From: Bradyrhizobium sp. LTSP885
GTDB lineage: Bacteria; Pseudomonadota; Alphaproteobacteria; Rhizobiales; Xanthobacteraceae
NCBI RefSeq assembly: GCF_000938305.1
Contig: NZ_JYMT01000021.1
Span: 1 to 64,000, forward strand
Direction: 5' to 3'
DNA length: 64,000 nt
Numbering within the stretch: the first letter of the stretch is position 1; the number at the start of each line of letters is the position of its first letter. Below the pieces are notes generated by a model that did no database searches, had not been told where the DNA came from, and was given only the letters and a program-made list of their open reading frames with translations. The position numbers and the translations under genes were made by a program. Positions 34,650 to 43,432 of the stretch are shown piece by piece.

Positions 34650-34791
34650 GTGGATGGTCCTCGGTCTGTCGGGATAAACTTGTCCCGTTTCCGGAACGGC
34701 TCGTTTACCCTGCGACAAACGGCGTCAGCTGGCGCTCATCGCGCTTTAACAGGCTGACGTGCACAAATCGCGCCGATCACGGGCAGGACAC

Positions 34792-35853
34792 ATGGCGTCA
34801 TCGGACAACGGCACTCCGGCATCGCGCGCGGCCAACGGTTTTGCGAAGGTGCGTGCGGTTCTCGACCGCCTGGCCGGCCATGCAGGCTTCTGGCTGAAGG
34901 CGCTGTCGCAGCCGACCATCGACCTCACGCTGCGCACCCAGGCGGGCCAGCGCACCCGCATCGTCGAATCGCCGGGACTATCGTTACCGAAGGCGGAGCT
35001 TGATGAACTGGTCGTGCAATTGCGCAGCGTCGCCGCCAAGACGCTGCCGCAGGAGAGCCTGACCTACGGCATTTTCTCGGGCGAACCCGAACGGTTGTCG
35101 CGCGTCGTCGTCACCTTGATTTGCGAGGAGGAGAGCGGGCGTCCGATCGCCTTCAACGCGCTCTCGCTGATGGATGTCGTGCTCGACGGCGAGCCGACCG
35201 AAGTCACTCATCTCGGCCTTGTGATGGTCGACCCTGATGTGCGCGGGCAGGGGCTGTCCTGGGTGCTCTACGGCCTGACCGCGCTGGTGCTGTTCGCGCG
35301 CGACGGGCTGCGGCCGAAATGGATCTCCAACGTCAGCCAGGTTCCCTCAGTGGTCGGTATGGTCAGCGATACTTTTTCCGACGTCTACCCGTCGCCGCTG
35401 CCGGGCGCGCGGCAGAGCTTTGCCCATCTGCAGCTCGCGCGCGGCATCATGGCGCGTCATCGCGCGGTGTTCGGGGTCGGCGCGGAGGCTGGCTTCGACG
35501 AGGCGCGCTCTGTCATCACTAACGCCTATACCGGCGGCTCGGATGCGCTGAAGAAGACCTTCGAGATCGCGCCCAAGCATCGCAACGCGGTTTACAACGA
35601 TTTTTGCGAGCGCGAGCTCGACTATGACCGTGGTGATGACGTGCTGCAGCTCGGTCGCATCGATCTCGCCGGCGCGCGTCGCTATCTCACAAGCGAGGTC
35701 CCGCACGGCTCGCTACCGGCATTGCTGGCGGCCTCTGCGGTGCTGGCGTTGCAGCGGCTGGTGCTGCCGGTCGTCTACTGGTTGGACGATACGCGCGCCT
35801 TCGGTACGCTGCGGCCGCGCAAGCACGGTCCCGAACCGACGGGCGGCAAATGA
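34792..35853 (+). CDS. Unknown protein with possible GNAT-like segment
   Basis: I place the start at ATG 34792 (AGGACAC upstream); a GTG at 34759 adds 11 residues. The 353-residue protein has a segment THLGLVMVDPDVRGQGLSWV followed by LYGLTALVLFARDGLRP, which resembles the acetyl-CoA-binding strand-loop-helix of GNAT acyltransferases (V-x-P-x-x-R-G-x-G). The remainder is not recognised. The last 25 residues include a hydrophobic stretch (LPALLAASAVLALQRLVLPVVYW). The stop overlaps the next gene's ATG (ATGA at 35850-35853), so it is coupled to the membrane protein that follows. Confidence 0.6.
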   Translation: MASSDNGTPASRAANGFAKVRAVLDRLAGHAGFWLKALSQPTIDLTLRTQAGQRTRIVESPGLSLPKAELDELVVQLRSVAAKTLPQESLTYGIFSGEPERLSRVVVTLICEEESGRPIAFNALSLMDVVLDGEPTEVTHLGLVMVDPDVRGQGLSWVLYGLTALVLFARDGLRPKWISNVSQVPSVVGMVSDTFSDVYPSPLPGARQSFAHLQLARGIMARHRAVFGVGAEAGFDEARSVITNAYTGGSDALKKTFEIAPKHRNAVYNDFCERELDYDRGDDVLQLGRIDLAGARRYLTSEVPHGSLPALLAASAVLALQRLVLPVVYWLDDTRAFGTLRPRKHGPEPTGGK

Positions 35854-37151
35854 CCTCGGGCGCGATCGCCGATTCCATCGTCAATCTCTGCGGCGCCATC
35901 GGGTTGGCCGTGGCGATGATGACGTTCTACCGGCGCGATCCCGTGAGCCCGCTGACCCGCCGCCTGCTGATCGCCCTTGGTGTGATCGCGATCCTGTTCC
36001 TGGATCGCGGGCTGGCGTGGTGGACCGGCAGCGTGGTGCTCGATCGCCTCTCGGTGATCCCGGCCTCGCTGATCCCGCTCGGCGCGTTGATCGTCACCGA
36101 GGGCATTTTGCGGCGTCACGCGCCGCGCGCCGTCAAGATCGCAGCACTCGCCGGCGGCATCCTGCTCGGCCTCGGCGGCACATTCGGGCTGCAGCGCTTC
36201 GCGATGCCGTATGCAATCACGCTGGCGCTGTTCCAGCTATTGGGCTTCGCCACCTGCGCGCTTCTGCTGGCGACGCGCGACCGCGCGGCGCTGATGGCGT
36301 CGGAAAACCGCAGCATCGGGCGGCTTGCGGTCGGCGCGCTGGTGGTGATCCCGTTCATCCTCACCGATTTCCGCACGCTGTTTCCGGATATTCCGGTCCG
36401 GCTCGGCGCACTCGGCGCGCTGCTCACGGTGACCGTGATGCTGATCGCCGGCGGCGGTGCCGAGACGCGCCGGCACGGGCTTGCGATGATGGCGCTACGG
36501 CTGATCAGCTCGGGCCTGCTTGGCTTTGCCGCCGCCTTCATGGCTGAAGATGTCGATGCCGCGCAGATCATTCGCTTCGTTGCGGTTGCGATCGCCGGCG
36601 TGCTGACCATCGGCCTGATGACCGATACACTGCGGGCGCTGTTCGAATCGCAGGAGCCGGGCGTGCTCAATTCGGTTGCCGCTTCACCGGCGCAAACCCG
36701 GGATCAGTTGATCGCCGAGCTGGCGCGCCACCCGATCTTCGAAAGCGCGCGCAGATTCCGTGAAAGCGAGCTGGCGCTGTACGATCCGCCGCTGTTGCGC
36801 GATTTCCTGGCGGCCGAAGCGTTTTCGAGCGAAGTGGAGACCGGTTCGCGTGAAGAAAACGCGTCAAAACAAGAATCTGGAGCTCCGTTCCGATTCCATC
36901 GGAACGGAAATAGCTCCAGGCGGGTGCTGCGCCGGTCCGATGCGCCGTGGGGGCTCGCGTCCACCGAGCCTGCGGTCGAGCGCATGGTTTCGCTGATGAC
37001 GGCCAACAGCGCGACCCATGTCATCGTGCTGGCACATGATCCGCTCGACCTGATCGTGCTGGCGGTGCCGGTCACCGCCGCCGACCCCGCCACCGAAACC
37101 GCGCTGGCGCTGGTGCGGCGGCTGTTGGCGCTGACTCCAGACGTCAAATGA
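35850..37151 (+). CDS. Unknown polytopic membrane protein with repeat insertion in its frame
   Basis: The 433-residue protein has seven or eight hydrophobic helices in the first 260 residues (for example IVNLCGAIGLAVAMMTFY, LLIALGVIAILFLD, MALRLISSGLLGFAAAFM) and a cytosolic C-terminal domain. The latter ends in VIVLAHDPLDLIVLAVPVTA. Around residues 330-357 lies a charged, unrelated-looking stretch (SREENASKQESGAPFRFHR then NGNSSRRVLRRS) encoded by an inverted-repeat element (36846-36919). Translation stays in frame across it. The protein overlaps the GNAT-like gene by four bases, so the pair is probably one functional unit. I do not recognise a family. Confidence 0.65.
   Translation: MTSGAIADSIVNLCGAIGLAVAMMTFYRRDPVSPLTRRLLIALGVIAILFLDRGLAWWTGSVVLDRLSVIPASLIPLGALIVTEGILRRHAPRAVKIAALAGGILLGLGGTFGLQRFAMPYAITLALFQLLGFATCALLLATRDRAALMASENRSIGRLAVGALVVIPFILTDFRTLFPDIPVRLGALGALLTVTVMLIAGGGAETRRHGLAMMALRLISSGLLGFAAAFMAEDVDAAQIIRFVAVAIAGVLTIGLMTDTLRALFESQEPGVLNSVAASPAQTRDQLIAELARHPIFESARRFRESELALYDPPLLRDFLAAEAFSSEVETGSREENASKQESGAPFRFHRNGNSSRRVLRRSDAPWGLASTEPAVERMVSLMTANSATHVIVLAHDPLDLIVLAVPVTAADPATETALALVRRLLALTPDVK
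36846..36919. repeat. Palindromic repeat element inserted inside a coding frame
   Basis: Nested stems: CTGGAGCT (36877-36884) with AGCTCCAG (36912-36919), and CCGTTCCGAT (36885-36894) with ATCGGAACGG (36898-36907). The leader GAAGAAAACGCGTCAAAACA precedes it. I recall this leader plus palindrome as an intergenic repeat in Bradyrhizobium. It lies wholly inside the gene at 35850-37151 without breaking the frame. Confidence 0.75.
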
Positions 37152-37255
37152 CGCTACGCGCCGACCCGACAGGGTTACTACGGCCCGATATCCGCTGTTG
37201 AAGCGGCATACGGTCGTGCTATGACCGCGCCCGCAACCAACGACCGGTATGGATC

Positions 37256-37462
37256 ATGTCGAAGCAGACGATGCGCGAGGAGGCCGAGCGCCTGATCCGC
37301 GAAACCATGGAAAAGCGGAACCTCGTCGTCAAGCACGGCGCGACCCGGATCGAGGCGGTCTGCGGCAAATGTGGCGCGCCGAACCGGCTGCAGGCGGACA
37401 AGGGCGAGACCCGCGTCAAATACGCCTGCAAGCAGTGCGGCCACAAGCAGGAAACGCTGTGA
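37256..37462 (+). CDS. Small zinc-ribbon protein (68 aa)
   Basis: ATG 37256 starts MSKQTMREEAERLIRETME, a short helix, followed by a four-cysteine ribbon: CGKCGAPN (Cys-x2-Cys) and CKQCGHKQ (Cys-x2-Cys), separated by about 21 residues. Such compact zinc ribbons occur as nucleic-acid or protein-binding adaptors. It is transcribed on the plus strand, convergent with the broken DUF2478 gene. A different reading frame (37249-37506) that covers the same DNA has no zinc motif and is a shadow. Confidence 0.75.
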   Translation: MSKQTMREEAERLIRETMEKRNLVVKHGATRIEAVCGKCGAPNRLQADKGETRVKYACKQCGHKQETL

Positions 37463-37475
37463 GCGTTCGGATCGG

Positions 37476-38035
37476 CTATTTGAAAACTTCGCACACCGTG
37501 ACGTGATCCGGCGCGATCTGGGCCGCATTCCGCAGCGAGACTCTGCGCCACCACGAGTCCAGCGCCTGACGATCGCAGGCGAGCTTCACGCTCATGCCGC
37601 CGGCGAATGTGATCCAGTCCGCAAAGCTCTTGCGTGACACCGCGATGACGACGGGAATGTCGGCGTCGAGGGCGCGTTCGATCAGATAGGCAAGCCCCTT
37701 GCCGTCGCGCTCGCGTTTGCCGAAGCGGTTGACGATCAGAATGTCGGCGCCACCCTCCAGCGCACCGGCGACGCGGGTGCCTGCGTCCGCAGCCGCGCCA
37801 AATCGAGCTTGCAGCCGGTTGCGCCGGGGACGGGGTCCTGCGCCAGCAGCAGCGTTTCACCGCTATGAACCAGCACAGCCGACAGGCTGGAATCGGCGCA
37901 TTGTCCGGCCTGCACCATGCCGATGGCCCGGAAACCCTGCGCATTCAGCTCGGTGGCGAAATCGCGCAGCACCGCGTCAGGATCATCGTGGTGGTCATAG
38001 ACCAGGGCGGCAAGGTCGCATTGGGCGTCGAACAT
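37476..38035 (-). pseudogene. DUF2478-like gene with a single-base frameshift
   Basis: On the minus strand, ATG 38033-38035 begins MFDAQCDLAALVYDHHDDP and reads to KLDLARL, then the frame changes near 37790-37815 and meets a stop at 37736. In the neighbouring frame the same protein continues AADAGTRVAGALEGGADI, NRFGKRERDGKGLAYLIE and ends VTVCEVFK at TAG 37476-37478. Loss of one base near the GCGCGGCTGCGG run explains both. The joined product would be about 186 residues, similar in size and motif order to what I know of DUF2478 proteins, a family of unknown function that I associate tentatively with molybdate genes. A sequencing error is an alternative. The mature reading is either a pseudogene or a recent lesion. 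Confidence 0.75.
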
Positions 38036-38105
38036 CAACGTCTCTGTTCGTGGTGGTCGAGGGAGCGACCGCGGCGCCATTGCGCCGCGATCGCAAGTGT
38101 TCGGA

Positions 38106-39515
38106 TCAGGCGGCCGGCGGGCCGTTGATGATCTGCAGCTGGGTGAACTCGGCGAGACCTTCCTCGGCGAACTCAGTCCCGATCCCCGACTGCTTGGAGC
38201 CGCCGAACGGGATGTTCGGCGCCATGTCGAGGTGCTTGTTGATCCACACCGTGCCGGCCTCGATCTGGGTCGCGACCGCGTGCGCGCGCTCGATGTTGGA
38301 CGACCACACCGATGCGCCGAGGCCGTAATTGGTGGCGTTGGCGCGGCGGATCACGTCATCCTTGTCGGAATATTTGATCACAGGCAGCACGGGGCCGAAT
38401 TGCTCCTCGTCGACCAGCTTCGAGCCTTCCTTGATGTCGCGCACGATGGTCGGCTCGATGAAGTAGCCGGGACGGTCCATCGCGGAGCCGCCGGCGATCA
38501 CGTTGCCGTTCTTGCGGGCATCGTCGAGGAACGCCTTCACCTTCTCGTACTGCATCTTGTTCTGCAGCGGCCCGAGCTTGGTGCCCTGCTTGGCGCCGTC
38601 GTCGACCACCGTGTTCTTGGCGATCGCGACCAGCTCGTTGCAGATTTCGTCATAGACGGACTCGTGCACATAGAGCCGCTTGATGGCGAGGCAGACCTGG
38701 CCGGAGTTCTGGAACGCGCCCTCGAAGATGCCGGGTGCGACCTTCTTCGGATCGACGTCGTCGAGCACGATACCGGCATCGTTGCCGCCGAGCTCCAGCG
38801 TGATCCGCTTCAGGGTCTGCGCCGCGCTCGCCATCACCTTCTGGCCCGTCGCCGTCGAACCGGTGAAGGAGATCTTGCGGATATCCGGGTGCTTGGTCAT
38901 GTGATCGCCGAGGTCGTTGGCGTCGGCGATGAAGTTCAGCACGCCCTTCGGCAGCACGTCCTTGACCAATTCTGCAAACCGCAGCGATGCCAGCGGCGTG
39001 GTCGGGGCGGGCTTCACGACCAGCGTGTTGCCGGCGAGCAGCGCCGACGGCAGCTTGAACGCGAGGATCAGCAGCGGATAGTTCCAGGGAATGATCGCGC
39101 CGACCACGCCGAGCGGGCGGCGATAGGCCTCGACCTTGCGGTCGCCGGAATTCTCGATCACGCGCATCGGCAGATCGAGCGAGCCGAGATAGCGGAAGAA
39201 GCCGGCCATGCCCATGACTTCGCCGGTGGCGTCGGCCAGCGGCTTGCCCTGTTCGCTGGTCAGGATGTGCGCGAGTTCGTTCACATTGGCCTCGATCACC
39301 TCAGCCATCTTGACGATGAGCCTGCGACGCTCCTCGATCGGGGTTGCGGCCCAAGCAGGGAAAGCGGCCTTGGCTGCGGCGACGGCCTGGTCGAGCTGTT
39401 CCTTGGAGGCGCGCGGGCACTGCGCCAGCACTTCCTCGGTCGCCGGATTGAGGACCGCCATGGTCTGGTCGCCCGGTACCATCTTGCCGTCGATGAGAAG
39501 TTTGTAATCACTCAT
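38106..39515 (-). CDS. Aldehyde dehydrogenase (succinate-semialdehyde-type)
   Basis: The 469-residue enzyme begins MSDYKLLIDGKMVPG at 39513-39515. It has ALDH features: IIPWNYPLLIL (Asn for oxyanion), FTGSTATGQ, ITLELGGNDAG with the general-base Glu (an Asn replaces the more common Lys after GG), GQVCLA with catalytic Cys, and EEQFGPVLPV. The subfamily resembles NAD-dependent semialdehyde dehydrogenases acting on small aldehydes. An upstream in-frame extension to 39572 is not needed. It is transcribed away from a small unknown gene and next to the DUF2478 remnant. Confidence 0.92.
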   Translation of the reverse strand: MSDYKLLIDGKMVPGDQTMAVLNPATEEVLAQCPRASKEQLDQAVAAAKAAFPAWAATPIEERRRLIVKMAEVIEANVNELAHILTSEQGKPLADATGEVMGMAGFFRYLGSLDLPMRVIENSGDRKVEAYRRPLGVVGAIIPWNYPLLILAFKLPSALLAGNTLVVKPAPTTPLASLRFAELVKDVLPKGVLNFIADANDLGDHMTKHPDIRKISFTGSTATGQKVMASAAQTLKRITLELGGNDAGIVLDDVDPKKVAPGIFEGAFQNSGQVCLAIKRLYVHESVYDEICNELVAIAKNTVVDDGAKQGTKLGPLQNKMQYEKVKAFLDDARKNGNVIAGGSAMDRPGYFIEPTIVRDIKEGSKLVDEEQFGPVLPVIKYSDKDDVIRRANATNYGLGASVWSSNIERAHAVATQIEAGTVWINKHLDMAPNIPFGGSKQSGIGTEFAEEGLAEFTQLQIINGPPAA

Positions 39516-39684
39516 AGGCTTCGCTCTCCCTGGGTCGGCGGACCCTTCGCGGGTCTCGCTATATCCCGTCATATATCACGTCTGCGGTGGGGGAGCCACG
39601 GCCTATTAACTTCACGGCTGGACGCGCGCTACCGGACCGATATATTCTAGTGAATATAACGAAGATATGATCCGGAGTGCCGGT

Positions 39685-40065
39685 ATGCAGATCGAGACCC
39701 AGGAACTCACCACCTGCGAAATCGCGCCCGACGGCTGCGCGATTTCGCTGGGGTTCGTCGACGGCAAGGGCGAGCCCGCAACGATCCGGCTGTCGATCAA
39801 CCAGGTCGGCGCGCTGGTTATGACGCTGCCCGGGCTGATCAGCAAGGCGCTGCAAACCCGCTTCGGCGACCAGAGCCTGCGCCACGCCTATCCGCTGGAT
39901 TCCTGGGTGATCGAACAGTCGAGCGATCCGACCCAGGGCATGATGACGCTGAAAACCACTGACGGCTTCAGCGTCTGCTTCTCGATCCCGCGCGCCCAGC
40001 AGAGCGAGCTCGGCGAGGCGCTGGTGGCGCAGCCCGCGACGCAGATGCGGGTGCGGGCGAATTGA
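39685..40065 (+). CDS. Small hypothetical protein (about 126 aa)
   Basis: I choose ATG 39685 because GGAG sits seven bases upstream; ATG 39667 adds six residues. The product (MQIETQELTTCEIAPDGCAI...) is a soluble alpha/beta protein with AISLGFVDGKGEPATIRLSI and a later strand MMTLKTTDGFSVCFSIPRAQ. I know similar short proteins from Bradyrhizobium but no function. It is divergent from the aldehyde dehydrogenase and ends just before a repeat-A copy. Confidence 0.6.
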   Translation: MQIETQELTTCEIAPDGCAISLGFVDGKGEPATIRLSINQVGALVMTLPGLISKALQTRFGDQSLRHAYPLDSWVIEQSSDPTQGMMTLKTTDGFSVCFSIPRAQQSELGEALVAQPATQMRVRAN

Positions 40066-40075
40066 GAGTCCCCTC

Positions 40076-40157
40076 GTCATTGCGAGGAGCGTAGCGACGA
40101 AGCAATCCATGTCTCCGCAAGCGGCGAGATGGATTGCTTCGCTTCGCTCGCAATGAC
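40076..40157. repeat. Intergenic palindromic repeat family A, copy 2
   Basis: GTCATTGCGAGGAGCGTAGC at the left, a central ATCCATG...ATGGAT inversion, and CGCAATGAC at the right. Size 82 bp. It sits between the convergent genes ending at 40065 and 40166. Confidence 0.88.
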
Positions 40158-40165
40158 GGAGGGGC

Positions 40166-41020
40166 CTACTTCCCCTTCACGAACGCGGCGAACGCATCAC
40201 CAAAATCCGGGTGCCAGCGCGACAGCGGCGGGCGGTTCTCGACGATGTCACCGGCGGCCCAGAGGATGCGGCGTTCGTCGAGCGCGCGCGGTACGTCATT
40301 GTCGGGGCAGAGGATGTAGAAATCGCCGGCGTCGAGGTGCGCGATCATGAAGTCGACGGTCTGCTCCGCGGTCCAGGCGGCGGCCGGCTTCTCGGTGCGG
40401 CCGTGTGCGGTGAGGCCAGTGAACACGAAGCCCGGGATCAGCAGATGCGCTGATATCTTGCAGCCGTCGGTGTTACGCAGCTCGTGCTGCAGCGCCTCGG
40501 TGAAGGCCTTCACGCCGGCCTTGGAGACGTTGTAGGCGGGATCGCCCGGCGGCGTGGTGATGCCCTGCTTGGAGCCGGTGTTGATGATCAGCCCCGGCCG
40601 CCCGCGCTTGATCATGTTGGGCGCAAAGGCCTGTGTGCCGTTGATGACGCCCCACAGATTGACCGCGAGGATGCGCTGCCAGTTGTCTGCTGGCCCGAAC
40701 ATCGTGCTGCCCGGCTGGATGCCGGCATTGTTCATCAGGATATCGGTGCCGCCGAACCGCTTTGTCACGGCGGCTTCGAAGTTCGCAACTTCGTCGGCGC
40801 GGCTGACGTCGACTTCGGCCGTCATGATGTCGGCGACACCACCCGGCGCGGCAGATGACAGTTTTGTTTCGGCTTCCTTGAGCCTGATAGCACCGAGATC
40901 GGCGATGCAGACCTTCATGCCGGCTTTCGCGAAGCGCAGCGCGGCGGCAAGCCCGATGCCGGATACGCCTCCGGTGATCACGGCAACATGATTGGGTGAC
41001 ATCGCGGGATGGGGCATCAT
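40166..41020 (-). CDS. Short-chain dehydrogenase/reductase
   Basis: The 284-residue enzyme has the classical SDR layout: cofactor motif ITGGVSGIG near residue 16-23, NNAG near 96-99, catalytic Ser in INTGSKQGITT and Tyr-x3-Lys in YNVSKAG, followed by PGFVFTGLT. The cofactor strand ends in CIADLGAIRLKEAE (an Asp at the end of the second strand suggests NAD). It is longer than the 250-residue core because of a C-terminal segment ending in FAAFVKGK. The N-terminus MMPHPAMSPN contains three possible starts. Substrate unknown; it is divergent from the following aldehyde dehydrogenase. Confidence 0.9.
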   Translation of the reverse strand: MMPHPAMSPNHVAVITGGVSGIGLAAALRFAKAGMKVCIADLGAIRLKEAETKLSSAAPGGVADIMTAEVDVSRADEVANFEAAVTKRFGGTDILMNNAGIQPGSTMFGPADNWQRILAVNLWGVINGTQAFAPNMIKRGRPGLIINTGSKQGITTPPGDPAYNVSKAGVKAFTEALQHELRNTDGCKISAHLLIPGFVFTGLTAHGRTEKPAAAWTAEQTVDFMIAHLDAGDFYILCPDNDVPRALDERRILWAAGDIVENRPPLSRWHPDFGDAFAAFVKGK

Positions 41021-41217
41021 CGGTCTCCAGACATATTTGTGGCGAGCATCCTGTTTAGGCTAGCACAGGACGCGCAGCCTGCACGCAGGCGCATGGGAGG
41101 TCTTCATGCGCGCCGTCCTCATCAACGTCCGCTCGGCTTTACGGTTTCGCGCCGGCGCTGTAGAATCCAGGATATAACGCTTTCAAAGACCCCAGCCGAC
41201 ATTCAGGGAGTGCAAAC

Positions 41218-42714
41218 ATGGCTGTTTCGCAGGCAATTCCGATCACGCGCCATCCTTATGCCGATGGCTCCTACAAGAAGATGCTGATCGACGGCAAATG
41301 GGTCGACGCGGCCTCCGGCAAGACATTCGAGACCCACAATCCGGCCACCGGCGAACTGCTCGCGACCGTCGCCGAGGGCGATGCCGAGGACATCAACCGG
41401 GCTGTTGCGGCCGCGCGCCGCGCCTTCGAGGGCCCGTGGAGCAAGGTCAGGCCGTATGAGCGGCAGAACCTGCTGCTCAAGCTCGCCGACCTCGTCGAAG
41501 CCAATTTCGAGGAGCTGTCCCAGCTCGACACGCTCGACATGGGCGCGCCGATCAGCCGCACCCGCGGCAACAAGCTGCGCTCGCTTGGCATGCTGCGCTA
41601 TTACGCGGGCCAGGCGACCGCGATCCACGGCGAGACCATCGAGAACTCGCTGCCCGGCGAGATATTCTCCTACACGCTGAAGGAGCCGATCGGCGTGGTC
41701 GGCGCCATCATCCCATGGAATGGCCCGCTGACCGCCTCGATCTGGAAGATCGGCCCGGCGATTGCGACCGGCTGCACCGTGGTGCTGAAGCCGGCCGAGG
41801 AATCGCCGCTGACCTCGCTGCGGCTCGCCGAGCTCTGCATGGAAGCCGGTATTCCGCCCGGCGTCGTCAACGTCGTGCCCGGCTATGGCGAGACCGCGGG
41901 CGCGGCGCTGGCCTCGCATCACGATGTCGACAAGGTCGCCTTCACCGGCTCGCATGTCACGGGCCAGTCGATCATCCGCGCCTCGGCCGGCAACCTCAAG
42001 CGCGTCTCGCTCGAGCTCGGCGGCAAGTCGCCCGACATCGTGTTCGCCGATGCCGATCTCGATGCAGCGGTGCCCGGTGCTGCGATGGCGGTGTTCGCCA
42101 ATTCCGGCCAGATCTGCAGCGCCGGCACGCGGCTGTTCGTCGAGCAGAAGGTCTATGACGAATTCGTCGGTCGCGTCGCCGAGTTCGGCAAGAAGCTGCA
42201 GGTCGGCAACGGCCTCGACCCCAACACCCAGATCGGGCCGCTGGTGTCGAAGGATCAGCTCGATCGCGTCTCGGGCTATCTCGAACTCGGCCAGAAGGAG
42301 GGCGCCAAGGCGCTCGCCGGCGGCGGTCGCCTCACCGAGGGCGCGCTGTCAAAGGGCTACTTCGTGCAGCCGACCGTGTTCGCCAATGTGCAGGACAACA
42401 TGCGCATCGCGCAGGAGGAGATTTTCGGGCCTGTGATCTCGGCGATCTCGTTCAAGGATCCGGACGAACTGATCAAGCGCGCCAATGCCACCACCTTCGG
42501 TCTCGGCTCCGGCGTCTGGACCACCAATGTCAGCAAGGCGCACCAGGTTGCGAAGGCGCTGCGCGCCGGCTCGGTCTGGGTTAATTGCTACCAGGCGATG
42601 GATCCAGCCGTGCCGTTCGGCGGCTACAAGATGAGCGGCTACGGCCGCGAGTCCGGCAAGCAGCACGTGGAGGAGTATCTCAACGTCAAGGCCGTCTGGA
42701 TCAAGACGGGCTAG
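41218..42714 (+). CDS. NAD-dependent aldehyde dehydrogenase
   Basis: The 498-residue protein has the ALDH motifs IIPWNGPLTAS, FTGSHVTGQ, VSLELGGKSPDIV, GQICSAGTRLF (catalytic Cys) and EEIFGPVIS. It is close in type to the aldehyde dehydrogenase at 23417, including the C-terminal NCYQAMDPAVPFGGYKMSGYGRE pattern. ATG 41218 follows AGGGAGTGCA. A divergent SDR lies 198 bp upstream, so alcohol to aldehyde to acid conversion by the pair is a reasonable guess from context. Confidence 0.92.
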   Translation: MAVSQAIPITRHPYADGSYKKMLIDGKWVDAASGKTFETHNPATGELLATVAEGDAEDINRAVAAARRAFEGPWSKVRPYERQNLLLKLADLVEANFEELSQLDTLDMGAPISRTRGNKLRSLGMLRYYAGQATAIHGETIENSLPGEIFSYTLKEPIGVVGAIIPWNGPLTASIWKIGPAIATGCTVVLKPAEESPLTSLRLAELCMEAGIPPGVVNVVPGYGETAGAALASHHDVDKVAFTGSHVTGQSIIRASAGNLKRVSLELGGKSPDIVFADADLDAAVPGAAMAVFANSGQICSAGTRLFVEQKVYDEFVGRVAEFGKKLQVGNGLDPNTQIGPLVSKDQLDRVSGYLELGQKEGAKALAGGGRLTEGALSKGYFVQPTVFANVQDNMRIAQEEIFGPVISAISFKDPDELIKRANATTFGLGSGVWTTNVSKAHQVAKALRAGSVWVNCYQAMDPAVPFGGYKMSGYGRESGKQHVEEYLNVKAVWIKTG

Positions 42715-42724
42715 TTGCCGCCTT

Positions 42725-42781
42725 CACCTCTCACCGCTTGCGGGAGAGAGGTCGCCGCGCTCTTGCGCGGCGGGTGAGGGG
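42725..42781. repeat. Intergenic palindromic repeat (GGGTGAGG family)
   Basis: CACCTCTCACCGCTTGCGGG at the left and CGGCGGGTGAGGGGG at the right, with GCCGCGC/GCGCGGC between. It forms a hairpin-rich block immediately after the aldehyde dehydrogenase stop at 42714. Confidence 0.6.
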
Positions 42782-42989
42782 GTACAGGTCCCACGGCGAT
42801 CGCGTGCGGAGAGAAGCCCCCCACCCCAACGTTTATACGATTTCGGAATATTAGAATAATATCCCTGAGTTGCCCGACGTGTCAAGTTGCCGTCGCCTGG
42901 TCGAACGCCGGCCGCCGCCGGCTACTTTGCATGGGGTTGTTTTCGATATTTTGGCAACGCGCCCTGCGACGGCCGCCGCCTTTGTGCTT

Positions 42990-43373
42990 TCACCGCCCCG
43001 CAGCCCGCTTCGGCTTGCCGATGTCGCTGCTCAACGCCTCAAGATCCTTGCGCACGGCGGTCGCCGCATCGCGCTCGATCTTGCGGTAGCGTGCCACCAG
43101 CGAGAGGCCAAACGGGGTCAGCACCGCGCCGCCGCCATTCTTGCCGCCGGTTTGCCGCGCCACCGCCGCCTGCCGGCAGATGCGGTTGATCTCGTCGACC
43201 AGGTCCCAGGCACGCTTGTAACTCATGTCCATGGCGCGGCCGGCAGCCGAGATCGAGCCGCATTCCCGGATGTTCTCCAGGAGCTGGATCTTGCCCGGCC
43301 CGATCCTGCCCTCGGCATCAAGATCAATGCGGACGCTCAGGGAAGGGAGGAATGTGGCGCTCGGTTTCGACAT
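42990..43373 (-). CDS. ModE-like winged-helix DNA-binding protein without molybdate domain
   Basis: The 127-residue protein matches the N-terminal DNA-binding domain of ModE: KIQLLENIRECGSISAAGRAMDMSYKRAWDLVDE (helix-turn-helix), then QTGGKNGGGAVLTPFG and LVARYRKIERDA. It ends after this domain, lacking the tandem Mop domains that sense molybdate in full-length ModE. Short ModE-like proteins of this type occur in alphaproteobacteria. It is divergent from an old-yellow-enzyme reductase with a 103-bp promoter region containing a 16-bp palindrome. Whether it responds to Mo is unknown. Confidence 0.85.
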   Translation of the reverse strand: MSKPSATFLPSLSVRIDLDAEGRIGPGKIQLLENIRECGSISAAGRAMDMSYKRAWDLVDEINRICRQAAVARQTGGKNGGGAVLTPFGLSLVARYRKIERDAATAVRKDLEALSSDIGKPKRAAGR

Positions 43374-43432
43374 GGCAAGCCTGCTAGTCTCCTCAGTAGA
43401 TTGCCACTACAGGCTTTTGCGAACAAGATGAA

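Noticed and set aside
37736..38035. Programmed frameshift in the DUF2478-like gene
   Set aside because: The junction has no slippery heptamer or downstream structure that I can see; a deletion or sequencing error is simpler.
38097..39650. Plus-strand open frame of 517 codons opposite an aldehyde dehydrogenase
   Set aside because: Composition is Arg/Leu/Val-rich without domain motifs, and the minus-strand frame is a textbook ALDH.
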